Shown: positions 32,717 to 42,026, numbered from the stretch's first letter. The stretch: 64,000 nucleotides of DNA from an uncultured Bacilli bacterium (GCA_934096295.1 CAKOLL010000004.1:1-64000), one strand, 5' to 3'. A program made the numbers and translations. Notes: generated by a model from the sequence alone, not told the origin.

Positions 32717-33698
32717 ATAATTCTTTTTTAGTTTTAAATTTTATTAAGAAAATACTTAATATAAACATTACTATATCAATGATTACTTTTACTAATACTT
32801 GTTTACTAGGTAATAAAGTTAATATTATTGCAGTAATCAAATAATTTATTATTATATATCTTATATTTATATGATTATTAAATATTATTTTTATTATACT
32901 AGAAACTATTTTACTTAAAAGTAAGAATAATGGAATTATGTATATAGATTTACATATATTATATGTTTTTGCAAATATTATTGTTTCTATAATATATGAT
33001 AATAAAGCAAATATTAAATATGGTGCAAATAGTTTATACACTCTGATTGAATCCTTGATTGGATTAAAATGACTTGTTTCATTATCATTTATATAAATGG
33101 TTTCTATTATTACTTCTTTAATAGGTATGTTTTTTATTTTTGTTTCTATTAAACAATTTGTTTCGTATTCATACCTTTCTCCATCTATGGAAATTAACTT
33201 TCTGGCAATTTCTAGACTCATTGCTCTTAAACCTGTTTGGGTATCACTTACTTTTGCTCCTACAAAAGAATACAAAACATTTCTCGTAATTACATTACCA
33301 AATTTAGATCTTGTAGGTACTAAATCATCGGAAAAATCTCTAACACCTAAAACTAATGAATCTAAATTTTTCTTAGCTACATCAGAACACTTTTTTATAT
33401 CTTTTACACTATGTTGACCATCGCAATCTGCAGTTACAATAACTTTTGCTTTTGGATAATTATTTAAAATATAATTAATTCCATTTTTTAAGCCTCGACC
33501 TTTTCCTAAATTAACATTATGTTTTATTACTTCATATTTTTTTGCCAAATTATCCATGTATTTGTCATGTTTTTTATTACATCCATCATTAACGAAAACT
33601 ATGTTTGCAAAACTTTTAGTTAATTCATCTAAGAACTTTTGCATTATTTTTTCATTTGGATCAAAGACCGGTATTAATACTATTACATCTTTATTCAT
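32715..33698 (-). CDS. family 2 glycosyltransferase with C-terminal GtrA-like membrane domain
   Basis: 327 residues. Residues 1-220 form a GT-A fold: VLIPVFDPNEKI, VFVNDGC, TADCDGQH (the DxD) and TQTGLRAMS, as in polyprenyl-phosphate hexose synthases. The remaining about 105 residues have four membrane segments resembling GtrA proteins (flippase-like partners of such enzymes). A fused GT2-GtrA protein may make and flip a polyprenyl-linked sugar for decorating wall polymers. It ends the NAGPA-like operon, one base after its neighbour. Confidence 0.85.
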   Translation of the reverse strand: MNKDVIVLIPVFDPNEKIMQKFLDELTKSFANIVFVNDGCNKKHDKYMDNLAKKYEVIKHNVNLGKGRGLKNGINYILNNYPKAKVIVTADCDGQHSVKDIKKCSDVAKKNLDSLVLGVRDFSDDLVPTRSKFGNVITRNVLYSFVGAKVSDTQTGLRAMSLEIARKLISIDGERYEYETNCLIETKIKNIPIKEVIIETIYINDNETSHFNPIKDSIRVYKLFAPYLIFALLSYIIETIIFAKTYNICKSIYIIPLFLLLSKIVSSIIKIIFNNHINIRYIIINYLITAIILTLLPSKQVLVKVIIDIVMFILSIFLIKFKTKKEL

Positions 33699-33699
33699 C

Positions 33700-34791
33700 T
33701 TATTCCCCCGCTTTTATATTTACAACTTTCCATACTCCATTATCTTTTATAAAGTATATATAATCATGCATTACATCTAATTGATCTTTTCCGTTTACAA
33801 TCATATTTTTTTCAAGATATATTTCACAAGAAAAGGCATCTTTACTATATATAGTGAAATTATTTAACTTTTCATTAGTAAATGTTGGATTCTTTAACTT
33901 ATGTCTACTTGTAAAGTTAATATCTATACCATGAGCCCAGTTATAAGCTTGCTTACTCATTGATGTGCCTTCGATAAAATACGTTTTTATTGTATTATAT
34001 CCATGAGCCAATCCACTCAAGTCATTTGTTAAAAATAAACTCCATTTATGAGCAAAATCCCAGATATCTACTTCACTACTTAAATATTTTTTTGCTTCAT
34101 CGTATGAATCTACGTTTATATAATTTTTTTCAAGTGTATATGAATATTTATCTTGTTTTAATTTTACTTCTTCATTATATTCATTTATTACTTTAATACT
34201 ACTTTCTTTAGTTAATCCATTTATTTCATATGTTGCCATGTATGGCATTGAATCATTTTGATACATATTATCTAAATTTTTATATTTTTCTTTTGTAGTT
34301 GGTTCTTCCAATAACTTATTATCAACGTACACTTTATAAGTACTTGGAACTGTAACATTATAAAATATTAATCCTCTTTCTAAGTTTGGTTTAATATTTG
34401 TTATTTCTCGTTTTTCATAACTAAACATTCCTAACTTAGTTTCTGTGCTTATATATTTGGTAGTAATTTCAAATAATACTCTATTATTTAATACTAATTC
34501 ATAGTTATCTTTATCTTTTTTTATTACTTTTGTATCTTTATCATTAATTTGTTTTTTATATTCCTCTAATAAATCTTCACTTTGATTGTTATCTTTCAAA
34601 TAACCTTTTAGAGTGTTATCATCTAGGGATAGAATAGTGTCTTTTATAACATTAACTGTTTGCCCTTTTTCATAATTTTTTAATGTTAAAAATATGTATA
34701 CTAAGAAAACTACAACTAATACTGCTGCAATTAAAGTGTATATAATTAAACTTGTTTTAAATAACGATTTATTTCTTCTAGATTTTGCCAT
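33700..34791 (-). CDS. membrane-anchored protein with NTF2-like C-terminal domain
   Basis: 363 residues: a basic N-terminal tail (MAKSRRNKSLFK), a single membrane segment (about 12-36) and a large outer portion. The last 120 residues (WSLFLTNDLSGLAHGYNTIKTYF and later VMHDYIYFIKDNGVWKVVNI) have the look of an NTF2/SnoaL-type alpha-beta domain, common in extracellular penicillin-binding or conjugation accessory proteins. No catalytic motif is seen. It lies one base after the phosphodiester-glycosidase gene and one before the GT2 gene, so the three probably work together at the surface. Confidence 0.7.
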   Translation of the reverse strand: MAKSRRNKSLFKTSLIIYTLIAAVLVVVFLVYIFLTLKNYEKGQTVNVIKDTILSLDDNTLKGYLKDNNQSEDLLEEYKKQINDKDTKVIKKDKDNYELVLNNRVLFEITTKYISTETKLGMFSYEKREITNIKPNLERGLIFYNVTVPSTYKVYVDNKLLEEPTTKEKYKNLDNMYQNDSMPYMATYEINGLTKESSIKVINEYNEEVKLKQDKYSYTLEKNYINVDSYDEAKKYLSSEVDIWDFAHKWSLFLTNDLSGLAHGYNTIKTYFIEGTSMSKQAYNWAHGIDINFTSRHKLKNPTFTNEKLNNFTIYSKDAFSCEIYLEKNMIVNGKDQLDVMHDYIYFIKDNGVWKVVNIKAGE

Positions 34792-34792
34792 A

Positions 34793-35827
34793 TTAATTAT
34801 CCTTTACTACGAATGCTGTTGGTAATCTCCATGATGAGTTTGTGTAATAAAATGTTACACTAGTTCTTAAATATTTTTTATTATAATATAGTGATGATGA
34901 ACTACCTCCATCTATATTAGCAGCATTTACTGCACCATATTCTGCCATAATTTCAATTAAATCAGATGCTGTTGCACCAAGATGACCATTTTTTCCTCGA
35001 CCATCTGTTACTAAAATAAGGACGCTTCCATCTTTTCTTTGACCAATTGCTGTTCTTGGATTTTGTCCACTACCCTTACCACTAAGTTCTCTTTTTTCAC
35101 CATTTATTATTAACTTTACAAAATGGTTATTGGCATCTGATGATTCTTCTTGAAATGATATTGCATCTCTTATTTTTTCTTCTTTAACCATTTTTTCAAC
35201 GGCACTTTTGTTCATTCCTTCAAGACTTATGATTCGAAGCAAATTATTTTCATCAAAGCCAATTAAATATAATCCAGACCAACCTAAAGTTATATCTTTA
35301 ATTTCACCATTACTTACTGTAACCCCATATGGTCTTCCACCTTTATTACCACTTGAATAATAAATACCACCATTAACTCCGGCGATGGCGCCAGCTTCAT
35401 CGACGATTACTCCAAGTTCTTTTCCATATTCACCCCATGGATATGTTGTTGCTAAACTAATCTTAGATGGATCATTTACAACCATCATTGTTCCTTCGAA
35501 GCCATCTCCACTAACATTGTGAATTTCTATTAGCTCTTTTTCCTTGTTTCCTTCAGTATTTATTAAATTTTCATCAACTTCAACATCCATATCTTGTAAA
35601 GAGTTTTTGTCTACTATTTCTTGTAATTCTTCTTTACTTAAGAAAACATTTGCTAAGAATTTTAATTGTCCTGTTTCTAATATAGTGGTTGCAAATAATT
35701 CTTTTGCACTTTCACTTGGGCCATGACAAATTAACGTTATAGTTAAAACTAACGCAACAAAAATCATTCCTAAAGTGACTCCTAAAAAAGAAAATGTTTT
35801 ACCCATAATACTCAACGCTTTTTTCAT
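34793..35827 (-). CDS. phosphodiester glycosidase family protein (NAGPA-like, PF09992)
   Basis: 344 residues with an N-terminal membrane segment (about 10-34). The catalytic domain shows GVNGGIYYSSGN near 155, GRPYGVTVSNGEI, the GQNPRTAIGQ block near 255 and NIDGGSSSSLYYN near 310, the hallmarks of the family that cleaves sugar phosphodiesters (mammalian uncovering enzyme; bacterial wall or exopolysaccharide enzymes). It is probably outer-surface exposed and could act on glycosylated teichoic acids. It begins a three-gene operon with GT2-GtrA. Confidence 0.9.
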   Translation of the reverse strand: MKKALSIMGKTFSFLGVTLGMIFVALVLTITLICHGPSESAKELFATTILETGQLKFLANVFLSKEELQEIVDKNSLQDMDVEVDENLINTEGNKEKELIEIHNVSGDGFEGTMMVVNDPSKISLATTYPWGEYGKELGVIVDEAGAIAGVNGGIYYSSGNKGGRPYGVTVSNGEIKDITLGWSGLYLIGFDENNLLRIISLEGMNKSAVEKMVKEEKIRDAISFQEESSDANNHFVKLIINGEKRELSGKGSGQNPRTAIGQRKDGSVLILVTDGRGKNGHLGATASDLIEIMAEYGAVNAANIDGGSSSSLYYNKKYLRTSVTFYYTNSSWRLPTAFVVKDN

Positions 35828-35904
35828 TTTATTTTTTACTCCTTTATATTTTTCTTATGTATTTATAATATCATAATTCGACATTTTAATAAAGCATTTT
35901 TAGA

Positions 35905-35938
35905 CGAAAAAAAGAAGAAACTTATTTAGCTTCTTCTT
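35905..35938 (-). terminator. intrinsic terminator of the RNase Y gene
   Basis: AAGAAGAAGC/GTTTCTTCTT, ten pairs with one G-U, and a T-run of seven on the minus strand. The stop codon is in the loop. Confidence 0.85.
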
Positions 35939-37478
35939 GTACTCTTGTTTCCCTTATTACAGTTACTTTTATTGTACCAGGATATTGCATTTCATTTTCA
36001 ATTTGTTCTTTTATATCTCTAGCAATTTTATAACTCTTTGCATCGTCAACTTCTTGAGGTTTAACAATTACACGTAATTCACGACCAGCTTGCATTGCAA
36101 ATGTTTTTTCAACTCCTTCATATGAGTTTCCAATTTCTTCAAGTTGTTCAAGTCTCTTGATGTAGTTTTCTAAAGAATCATTTCTAGCTCCAGGTCTTGC
36201 TGCTGATAAAGTGTCTGCAATAGCAACTAAAACGGCAATTGTGGATTTAGCTTCGGCATCTCCATGATGAGATGCAATGGCATCTAATACGACCTCTGGT
36301 TCATGATGTCTCTTGGCAAATTCTAAGCCAATTTCCACATGACTTCCTTCAACTTCAAAATCAATTGATTTTCCAATATCATGTAATAATCCAGCTCTTT
36401 TAGCAAGCGTTACATTTTCACCAAGTTCAGCAGCCATTAACCCACAAAGATTTGCAACCTCAATTGAATGTTTTAAAGCATTTTGTCCATAGCTTGTACG
36501 GAAATTTAGTTTACCAATTAATGTTACTAATTCAGGATCCATTTTTGTTATTCCTAAATCATTAATTGTTTGATTTCCAATTTGAATAATTCTAGCATTA
36601 ACATCTTTTAATGTCTTATCATAAACTTCTTCAATTCTACCTGGATGAATTCTTCCATCTTTAATTAAAGTTTCAATTGTAATTTTAGCTATTTCTCTTC
36701 GTAATGGATCAAATGATGATAAACTAATTGCTTCGGGAGTATCATCAATTATTAAGTCAACTCCCGTGACAGATTCAATAGTTCTAATATTTCTTCCTTC
36801 ACGACCAATTAATCTACCTTTCATATCATCGTTTGGTAAATCAATTGTACTTACTGTTTGATTGCCAACAACATCATCGGCATATCTTTCCATGCTGCTT
36901 ACAATAAGTTGTTTAGCCACTTCATGAGCTTCAAGTCTAGCTTTTGCTTCTTCCTCTTTGATATAGTTAGTTATCTCTAATTCCATATCGCTTTCTACAC
37001 GTTCCATTATTAATTTACGTGCTTTTTCTTTGCTATATCCAGCAATTTTTTCAAGTTGCGCCAATTCATCTTTTAATAGCGCATCCATTTTGTCCTCTTT
37101 TTCTTGTAAATTCTTTTGTTTTGCTAATAAATCATTTTCTTTTTCTTGTAATGCATTATCACGTGTTTGTAACATTTCTTCTCTTTTATCAAGGTTATTT
37201 TCTCTAGTTAATAATCTATCTTCAGATTGTAATATTTCTGCTTTTCGTGATTTTATTTCTGCATCAGTTTCTTGACGCAATCTATAGGATTCTTGTTTTA
37301 ATTCAAGTAATGCATCTCTCTTGTTTTTTTCAGCTTCTTTCTTTGCATCTTCAATTAATTTATTAGCGTTTTTCATGGATTTTGATGTTCTATTTGATAA
37401 AAATAAATAGAATGCTACTAATCCAATAACAATTCCAACAATAAGGGATAAAATGGCAAATAGAATGTTAATTTCCAT
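35922..37478 (-). CDS. rny: ribonuclease Y
   Basis: RNase Y is the membrane-tethered endonuclease that starts mRNA decay in Bacillota. The 518 residues include an N-terminal membrane segment (about 6-25), a long charged coiled coil (about 35-190), a KH domain (LIGREGRNIRTIESVTGVDL near 222) and an HD domain (NALKHSIEVANL and LLHDIGKSIDFE, H-D metal site near 365). The size matches the 520-residue Bacillus protein. GGAGG precedes the ATG. Own promoter and terminator. Confidence 0.97.
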   Translation of the reverse strand: MEINILFAILSLIVGIVIGLVAFYLFLSNRTSKSMKNANKLIEDAKKEAEKNKRDALLELKQESYRLRQETDAEIKSRKAEILQSEDRLLTRENNLDKREEMLQTRDNALQEKENDLLAKQKNLQEKEDKMDALLKDELAQLEKIAGYSKEKARKLIMERVESDMELEITNYIKEEEAKARLEAHEVAKQLIVSSMERYADDVVGNQTVSTIDLPNDDMKGRLIGREGRNIRTIESVTGVDLIIDDTPEAISLSSFDPLRREIAKITIETLIKDGRIHPGRIEEVYDKTLKDVNARIIQIGNQTINDLGITKMDPELVTLIGKLNFRTSYGQNALKHSIEVANLCGLMAAELGENVTLAKRAGLLHDIGKSIDFEVEGSHVEIGLEFAKRHHEPEVVLDAIASHHGDAEAKSTIAVLVAIADTLSAARPGARNDSLENYIKRLEQLEEIGNSYEGVEKTFAMQAGRELRVIVKPQEVDDAKSYKIARDIKEQIENEMQYPGTIKVTVIRETRVQEEAK

Positions 37479-37534
37479 TTAAATCCTCCAATTTTCTATA
37501 GAATATATTTCTTCATTTATATCTCTATAACTTT

Positions 37535-37563
37535 ATTATAATGGTAAACGCATAAATAATCAA
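37535..37563 (-). promoter_or_regulatory. sigma-A promoter of rny
   Basis: TTGATT (37558-37563) and TATAAT (37535-37540), 17 bases apart on the minus strand. Confidence 0.65.
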
Positions 37564-37589
37564 GCCTAAATTAAAACTAAAATTCTTCA

Positions 37590-37616
37590 AAAAAAATAAT
37601 GACATATTATGCCATT
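37590..37616 (-). terminator. intrinsic terminator of MucBP surface protein 1
   Basis: AATGGCAT/ATGTCATT stem on the minus strand followed by a T-run of eight; the stop codon overlaps the stem. Confidence 0.75.
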
Positions 37617-39120
37617 ATTTAATAAATTTTCTTTTATCTTCAAAATACATTAATATATTACTTGTATTAATTGTAGCATCAGTATGTGGAGGTTCAACAG
37701 GTTCTACAGGTTCTACAGGAATTTCTGGTTCTTCAACGTCCCCAACTGCATTTTTATAAATATATGTAACCTCAATAGTACCATCGATATATTTACCAGT
37801 TGTTTCTCCTTCTACTCTTATAAATTCAAATCCTTCAAATTCTTTTTGAATTGTACTATAAGGTGTATCTACTTCTTCTTCAGTTGTAATTGAATCAGTA
37901 AGTTTATTTCCATCTTCATCAACATAGTTAACTATTAATTTACCAAATACTTTTTCTTTTTGTAATTCAAGTTTGATATCAAATCCAAAAGCCATAGTTT
38001 GGAAAACATTAACTACGTAAGGTCCATCAACAGACATTAAAATTGGTGTTAATGATGCTGTGGAATTACTTGCAACTGTACCTAAATCATTTCTAAGAAC
38101 GCTTTCTGTTACTTCATTTCCACTACGCATATAGTCCCCTAAATAGAAACCATTATCTCTAGTGTTTTTATCATCATATTTATTACCTTCAGTATCAACA
38201 ACTGGGTATATTGCTAAACCTTTATTATAGAACCAGTCATATCCAAAGGCATTAACTATAGGATTAGTTTCTTTATTTCTATAAAATTCCCCATTAAGTA
38301 GGCCCCCAACATATTCTTTATTCCAATTCATATAACCATAAATAGCATCATCTGTTAAATCATATAATGTTTTAGCATCTGTGGTAAAATAGTTATTGAA
38401 GAATTCTAAATAATATTTAGCTAAATCATCAATACCATTTTCATATCCTTGTGCTTTTAATTCAGCTCCTAGCACTTCATCAGTTAATAAAGCTCGAGAT
38501 ACTAAAGCTTTCCAAGCAGACATTGAATTTTTATTTACGCTCCATAAAACTTTACCGTTATATGTATATTCATGTTTTCTTGTTTTTTTGTTATATACTA
38601 AATTTGATGAGTTTAAATATAAAGATGTAATAGCTTGATTTTGTGTTCTTCTAATAGACCAGTTAGCAGCTATTTTTTGACCATCAAATCCAACAGCATC
38701 TTTTATATAAATACCATTTTCGTTATTATTGATGTCATAACTATAATAGTCATCTTCATTTCCCAAAACTGACATATTTTTAGTATTTAATTTAAATGAA
38801 TCATTAACATAGTTGTATGTAAATTTTGAATTATTGATAATTTCAATTGTAAATGGATTAGAACTTTGTCCAGGTACATATAATCCTTCAATAATATTAA
38901 GTAATTCCTTGCTAGCATTGATATAAATTTTTTCACCAGTGAAATCTTCTGGTATAGTATAGATTAATTTTAATTCTTCTTTACTAGAATCTGGCTTAAT
39001 GCCATCAGTTAGATTTTCAAATTCTTCTCTTTGTACATCCCACTTAGATGTTGCTTCTACATTAGTTAAACCAAATAAAGTTACTAATGCTATAGCAAAT
39101 ATTTTTTTTACGTTTTTCAT
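37615..39120 (-). CDS. secreted MucBP-domain surface protein 1
   Basis: 501 residues with a signal peptide (to about 23), a large N-terminal region I do not recognise (about 24-390), one MucBP-type repeat (about 393-456: LIVNYVDEDGNKL, EGFEFIRVEGETTGKY, GTIEVTYIYK), a Pro/Glu spacer (EIPVEPVEPVE) and the tail PPHTDATINTSNILMYFED. MucBP modules bind mucin or glycans. The tail resembles an LPxTG sorting signal in position but lacks the Gly and the long hydrophobic stretch. The same tail closes the VWA protein next door. Both genes share an upstream element, so co-regulation is likely. Confidence 0.8.
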   Translation of the reverse strand: MKNVKKIFAIALVTLFGLTNVEATSKWDVQREEFENLTDGIKPDSSKEELKLIYTIPEDFTGEKIYINASKELLNIIEGLYVPGQSSNPFTIEIINNSKFTYNYVNDSFKLNTKNMSVLGNEDDYYSYDINNNENGIYIKDAVGFDGQKIAANWSIRRTQNQAITSLYLNSSNLVYNKKTRKHEYTYNGKVLWSVNKNSMSAWKALVSRALLTDEVLGAELKAQGYENGIDDLAKYYLEFFNNYFTTDAKTLYDLTDDAIYGYMNWNKEYVGGLLNGEFYRNKETNPIVNAFGYDWFYNKGLAIYPVVDTEGNKYDDKNTRDNGFYLGDYMRSGNEVTESVLRNDLGTVASNSTASLTPILMSVDGPYVVNVFQTMAFGFDIKLELQKEKVFGKLIVNYVDEDGNKLTDSITTEEEVDTPYSTIQKEFEGFEFIRVEGETTGKYIDGTIEVTYIYKNAVGDVEEPEIPVEPVEPVEPPHTDATINTSNILMYFEDKRKFIK

Positions 39121-39289
39121 ACATTTTCCCTTTCCCTATATATATTCTTATATTTTATAAGGTATCACTATAATTCTTAGAAAGGTCATGTATTCTTTTT
39201 ACAAAAAGTATCAATGCCAAACCCCTTTTTAATAACCAAAACCAAAACCCTCTTAAGAAATTAACTAGTAATTCCTTACTTGGTTTTAT

Positions 39290-39318
39290 ATTCTATACTA
39301 AACAATGGCAAAAGTCAA
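39290..39318 (-). promoter_or_regulatory. sigma-A promoter of MucBP protein 1 with long leader
   Basis: TTGACT (39313-39318) and TAGAAT (39290-39295), 17 bases apart. The leader is about 160 bases. No further gene is seen between this and the terminator at 39361. Confidence 0.65.
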
Positions 39319-39324
39319 GAAATT

Positions 39325-39340
39325 TGTCGATTTTTGTCAA
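39325..39340 (-). repeat. tandem TCGACA-type direct repeat upstream of the -35 box (copy A)
   Basis: Read on the minus strand, TTGACA and TCGACA start 10 bases apart, 12 bases upstream of TTGACT. The same element is at 41248-41263 ahead of the VWA protein gene. One-helical-turn spacing is typical of activator or response-regulator sites. Confidence 0.55.
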
Positions 39341-39357
39341 AAATGATAAATATTTAA

Positions 39358-39383
39358 AGAAAAAACTAGCTTTTAAGCCAGTT
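39358..39383 (-). terminator. intrinsic terminator of the VWA-MucBP gene
   Basis: AACTGGCT-TAAA-AGCTAGTT hairpin on the minus strand, then TTTT. Confidence 0.75.
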
Positions 39384-39387
39384 TCGT

Positions 39388-41160
39388 CTATTTTCTTTTC
39401 TTATCTTCTTCAATATACATTATTATATTTGTGTAAGTAATTTCAGCATCTGTGTGTGGTGGTTCAATAGGTTCTTCAGGTTCATCAATTACATCCCCTG
39501 TTCCGTTTTGATAAACATATGTAACTTCGATTGTACCATCAACATATTTTCCATTTTCTTCACCAATAACTTTTAAGAATTCGTATCCTTCAAAAGTTAG
39601 TTTTTCAGTGCTATATGTTTTACCAACTCTTTCTGTTGTAATTATATCTTCACCTAAAATATTTCCGTCACTATCTACATAATGAGCAATTACTTTTCCA
39701 ATTGTATAATCTACTTTAGGTTTTTCAAATTTTTCTTCTTTAACACTTTGATCTGTGCTAATTATTGTAATAGTTGCATCTTCGTTAGTGTCTACAACAT
39801 GTTTTCCATCAGTTTTAGTGTCAGGATTGATTAATCTTTCTATGAAAGATAATTCAACTCTCGCAAAGTTACTAACTGGTACATAAATTTCAAGTTCTAC
39901 CCTTTCATTTTCTCCAGCAAAATAATTTACTAGATAGATTGGTTCATTATTAGCACCAAAAACAGCATAAGTAGATGTTGCTCCTTCCATTGTTATTGTT
40001 TTAACTAGGTCAAGGAATTCACCATTAATACTTAGTGTAAATGTTCCATCTACAACATCAAAGTCATAGAATGATCCAAAGTTATCTTTACCTTTACCAA
40101 TGTAATCCACTACTTTACTTCCTGCATCAACTAGATATTCAATATCTTTTTGAATTACATTAAAATCAACAGTTTTATTTTTTTGCATGTATTTTACAAA
40201 ACTATCAATAACTTCGTATTTTTTATCGCCTTCACCAGCTACATTACTTTGAATAAAATATGTATTTATTCCAGCATCTTCTAGTTCATGATAGAATTTA
40301 GCACTTTGCATAAATGATAATTCAACATTAATAATACCATCTAATGGAACTAAGTTATTTTTATAGTCCATATTATTTCTATCATAAAATTTATCATATT
40401 GTTCATAACTAGAATTATTTTTTTCAATATCACTTAAGAAACTATCCCAATTTTCTGGTACTCCATTAGTTAATGATGGATATTTTCTTTCACCAGTTGA
40501 TGTTATAGGATTGTATTTTTCATCCCATTCATAAAGGCTTCCGCCTCCACCAGCTCCTGTTATTCTTGTATACCCTTTGTTATACTCATCATTTTTTGTA
40601 AATAGGTATGTTGCTCCATCACTTATTACAATTGCATACTTTCTGTTATTTGCAACACCAGTATCTGCAAGTAACATTTGTTTAGCAGCAAGGATACCAG
40701 CTGGTAAATTTGATCCTTTACCTGATGTAAGTTGCAATTCTGCTGGAATTTCTGAAACACTTTCTCTAAGTTTTTCAATAGCTTCATCGTTATATGTAGC
40801 TAAGTCGAATGCTTTAACAGCATAACCTCTAAAAATTATTACCCCAACTTTAATACTAGCATTTGTTGTTTTAATACTATTATTTAGTTCAGATAACATT
40901 TCAATCATAGCTGCAGCTGTTTCTTTACTACAACTAGAATAGTCTAGTACAAAAACTACATCACTTACTAATTCTTCTTCTTTTGATGGAAGACTAATTG
41001 TAATTCTAGATTCATAGTTTTCATCTAGTGCTGTGGCAGTTTTAGATTTTGACTTTTCTAATTTGTCAGTATCTAAAGTTGCTGCGTTTACTGTTTTACC
41101 AATAAAAACAGAAAAAACTAATAATAATAGAATACCTAAAATTCTCTTACTATTTTTCAT
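39388..41160 (-). CDS. secreted VWA- and MucBP-domain surface protein 2
   Basis: 590 residues with a signal peptide (to about 26). A von Willebrand A domain (about 65-340) has VVFVLDYSSCS at the MIDAS site; D73, S75 fit DxSxS, but the last Ser is Cys77. GKGSNLP and VISDGAT supply the other loops. A beta-rich region (about 360-470), one MucBP repeat (about 487-550), a Pro/Glu spacer and the tail PPHTDAEITYTNIIMYIEED follow. VWA domains of this kind sit on pilus-tip or adhesin proteins. The shared tail with protein 1 suggests the same surface attachment. Confidence 0.85.
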   Translation of the reverse strand: MKNSKRILGILLLLVFSVFIGKTVNAATLDTDKLEKSKSKTATALDENYESRITISLPSKEEELVSDVVFVLDYSSCSKETAAAMIEMLSELNNSIKTTNASIKVGVIIFRGYAVKAFDLATYNDEAIEKLRESVSEIPAELQLTSGKGSNLPAGILAAKQMLLADTGVANNRKYAIVISDGATYLFTKNDEYNKGYTRITGAGGGGSLYEWDEKYNPITSTGERKYPSLTNGVPENWDSFLSDIEKNNSSYEQYDKFYDRNNMDYKNNLVPLDGIINVELSFMQSAKFYHELEDAGINTYFIQSNVAGEGDKKYEVIDSFVKYMQKNKTVDFNVIQKDIEYLVDAGSKVVDYIGKGKDNFGSFYDFDVVDGTFTLSINGEFLDLVKTITMEGATSTYAVFGANNEPIYLVNYFAGENERVELEIYVPVSNFARVELSFIERLINPDTKTDGKHVVDTNEDATITIISTDQSVKEEKFEKPKVDYTIGKVIAHYVDSDGNILGEDIITTERVGKTYSTEKLTFEGYEFLKVIGEENGKYVDGTIEVTYVYQNGTGDVIDEPEEPIEPPHTDAEITYTNIIMYIEEDKKRK

Positions 41161-41211
41161 AAACCCTCCTTCTTTAGAAAAATATGCTACACTTTTTCTA
41201 ATTAGTTATCT

Positions 41212-41240
41212 ATCCTACAATATTTATGAAAATTAGTCAA
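41212..41240 (-). promoter_or_regulatory. sigma-A promoter of the VWA-MucBP gene
   Basis: TTGACT (41235-41240) and TAGGAT (41212-41217), 17 bases apart on the minus strand; the -35 box is identical to that of MucBP protein 1. Confidence 0.65.
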
Positions 41241-41247
41241 GAAAAAT

Positions 41248-41263
41248 TGTCGATTTCTGTCGA
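41248..41263 (-). repeat. tandem TCGACA direct repeat upstream of the -35 box (copy B)
   Basis: Two TCGACA units start 10 bases apart, 13 bases before TTGACT. Together with 39325-39340 they form a shared upstream element of the two MucBP genes. It lies within 25 bases of the methyltransferase stop codon. Confidence 0.55.
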
Positions 41264-41270
41264 TTATTTT

Positions 41271-42026
41271 TTATTTTCTAGCTTTTATGCCATAGTATCT
41301 TCTTATCAACTTGATTCCTTTATCTGTTGTATTTTCTAAAACGTACTTATTAAATACATCCATCCTTATTTCTTTTCTTTCATAACCATTTTTATTAGAC
41401 ATATCATCTAGTATAGGTACTTTAGTAAGAAGAGCATATAAATCTGCTTTAGTTTTATAATATTCTATAACATGTAATGGTATAAGTTCTACATCTTTAA
41501 ATCCAGCATCAATTATATCTTCATAATCTCTTAAACTTATTGGAATGCTATCCCTAAAACCTTGACCATACCCAAACATTTTCTTTAATGCCCAACAATC
41601 TAATTTATCTACTCCTCTTACAATTAAAATTCCACCTTTTTTTAACGTTTTATATATTTGTGATGCTGATATGACTGTATGACGAGCTGTTACTAAATCA
41701 AAATAATCAGCTGGTGTATCCATTTTTAAATTATCCATGACCCTAAAAATTATATTTTTTCGACCACTTTTTACTAAATTATTTTGGGCGGCCTCGATCA
41801 TATTTTTTGAAAAATCAGTTCCAAGGATTAGATTGCAATCTGGAAAATATTTTAAAACTTTTTCTCCCGCTGCGGTTCCCAAATCTAATACTTTAGAATC
41901 TTTTTTTATACATCTTTTTATTTCTTCTTCATAATTCCAATTTGTATATGATATACTTATGTAATCAATGTCATTAAAAGACCAATTAGCAATTGCATTG
42001 TAATAATCGTGTTCATTTGTTTTCAT
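41271..42026 (-). CDS. class I SAM-dependent methyltransferase under attenuator control
   Basis: 251 residues. Motif I is VLDLGTAAGEKVL near residue 50; the acidic residue after strand 2 is in ILGTDFSKNMIEAAQ, and FDLVTARHTV is motif IV/VI. Small-molecule, protein and rRNA methyltransferases share this fold, so the substrate cannot be read from sequence. The ATG at 42026 follows GAAAGGAAG; an earlier frame to 42095 would begin inside a terminator hairpin. The leader holds a short reading frame and an intrinsic terminator, an arrangement known for antibiotic-inducible resistance genes. No terminator is seen after the gene. Confidence 0.85.
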   Translation of the reverse strand: MKTNEHDYYNAIANWSFNDIDYISISYTNWNYEEEIKRCIKKDSKVLDLGTAAGEKVLKYFPDCNLILGTDFSKNMIEAAQNNLVKSGRKNIIFRVMDNLKMDTPADYFDLVTARHTVISASQIYKTLKKGGILIVRGVDKLDCWALKKMFGYGQGFRDSIPISLRDYEDIIDAGFKDVELIPLHVIEYYKTKADLYALLTKVPILDDMSNKNGYERKEIRMDVFNKYVLENTTDKGIKLIRRYYGIKARK

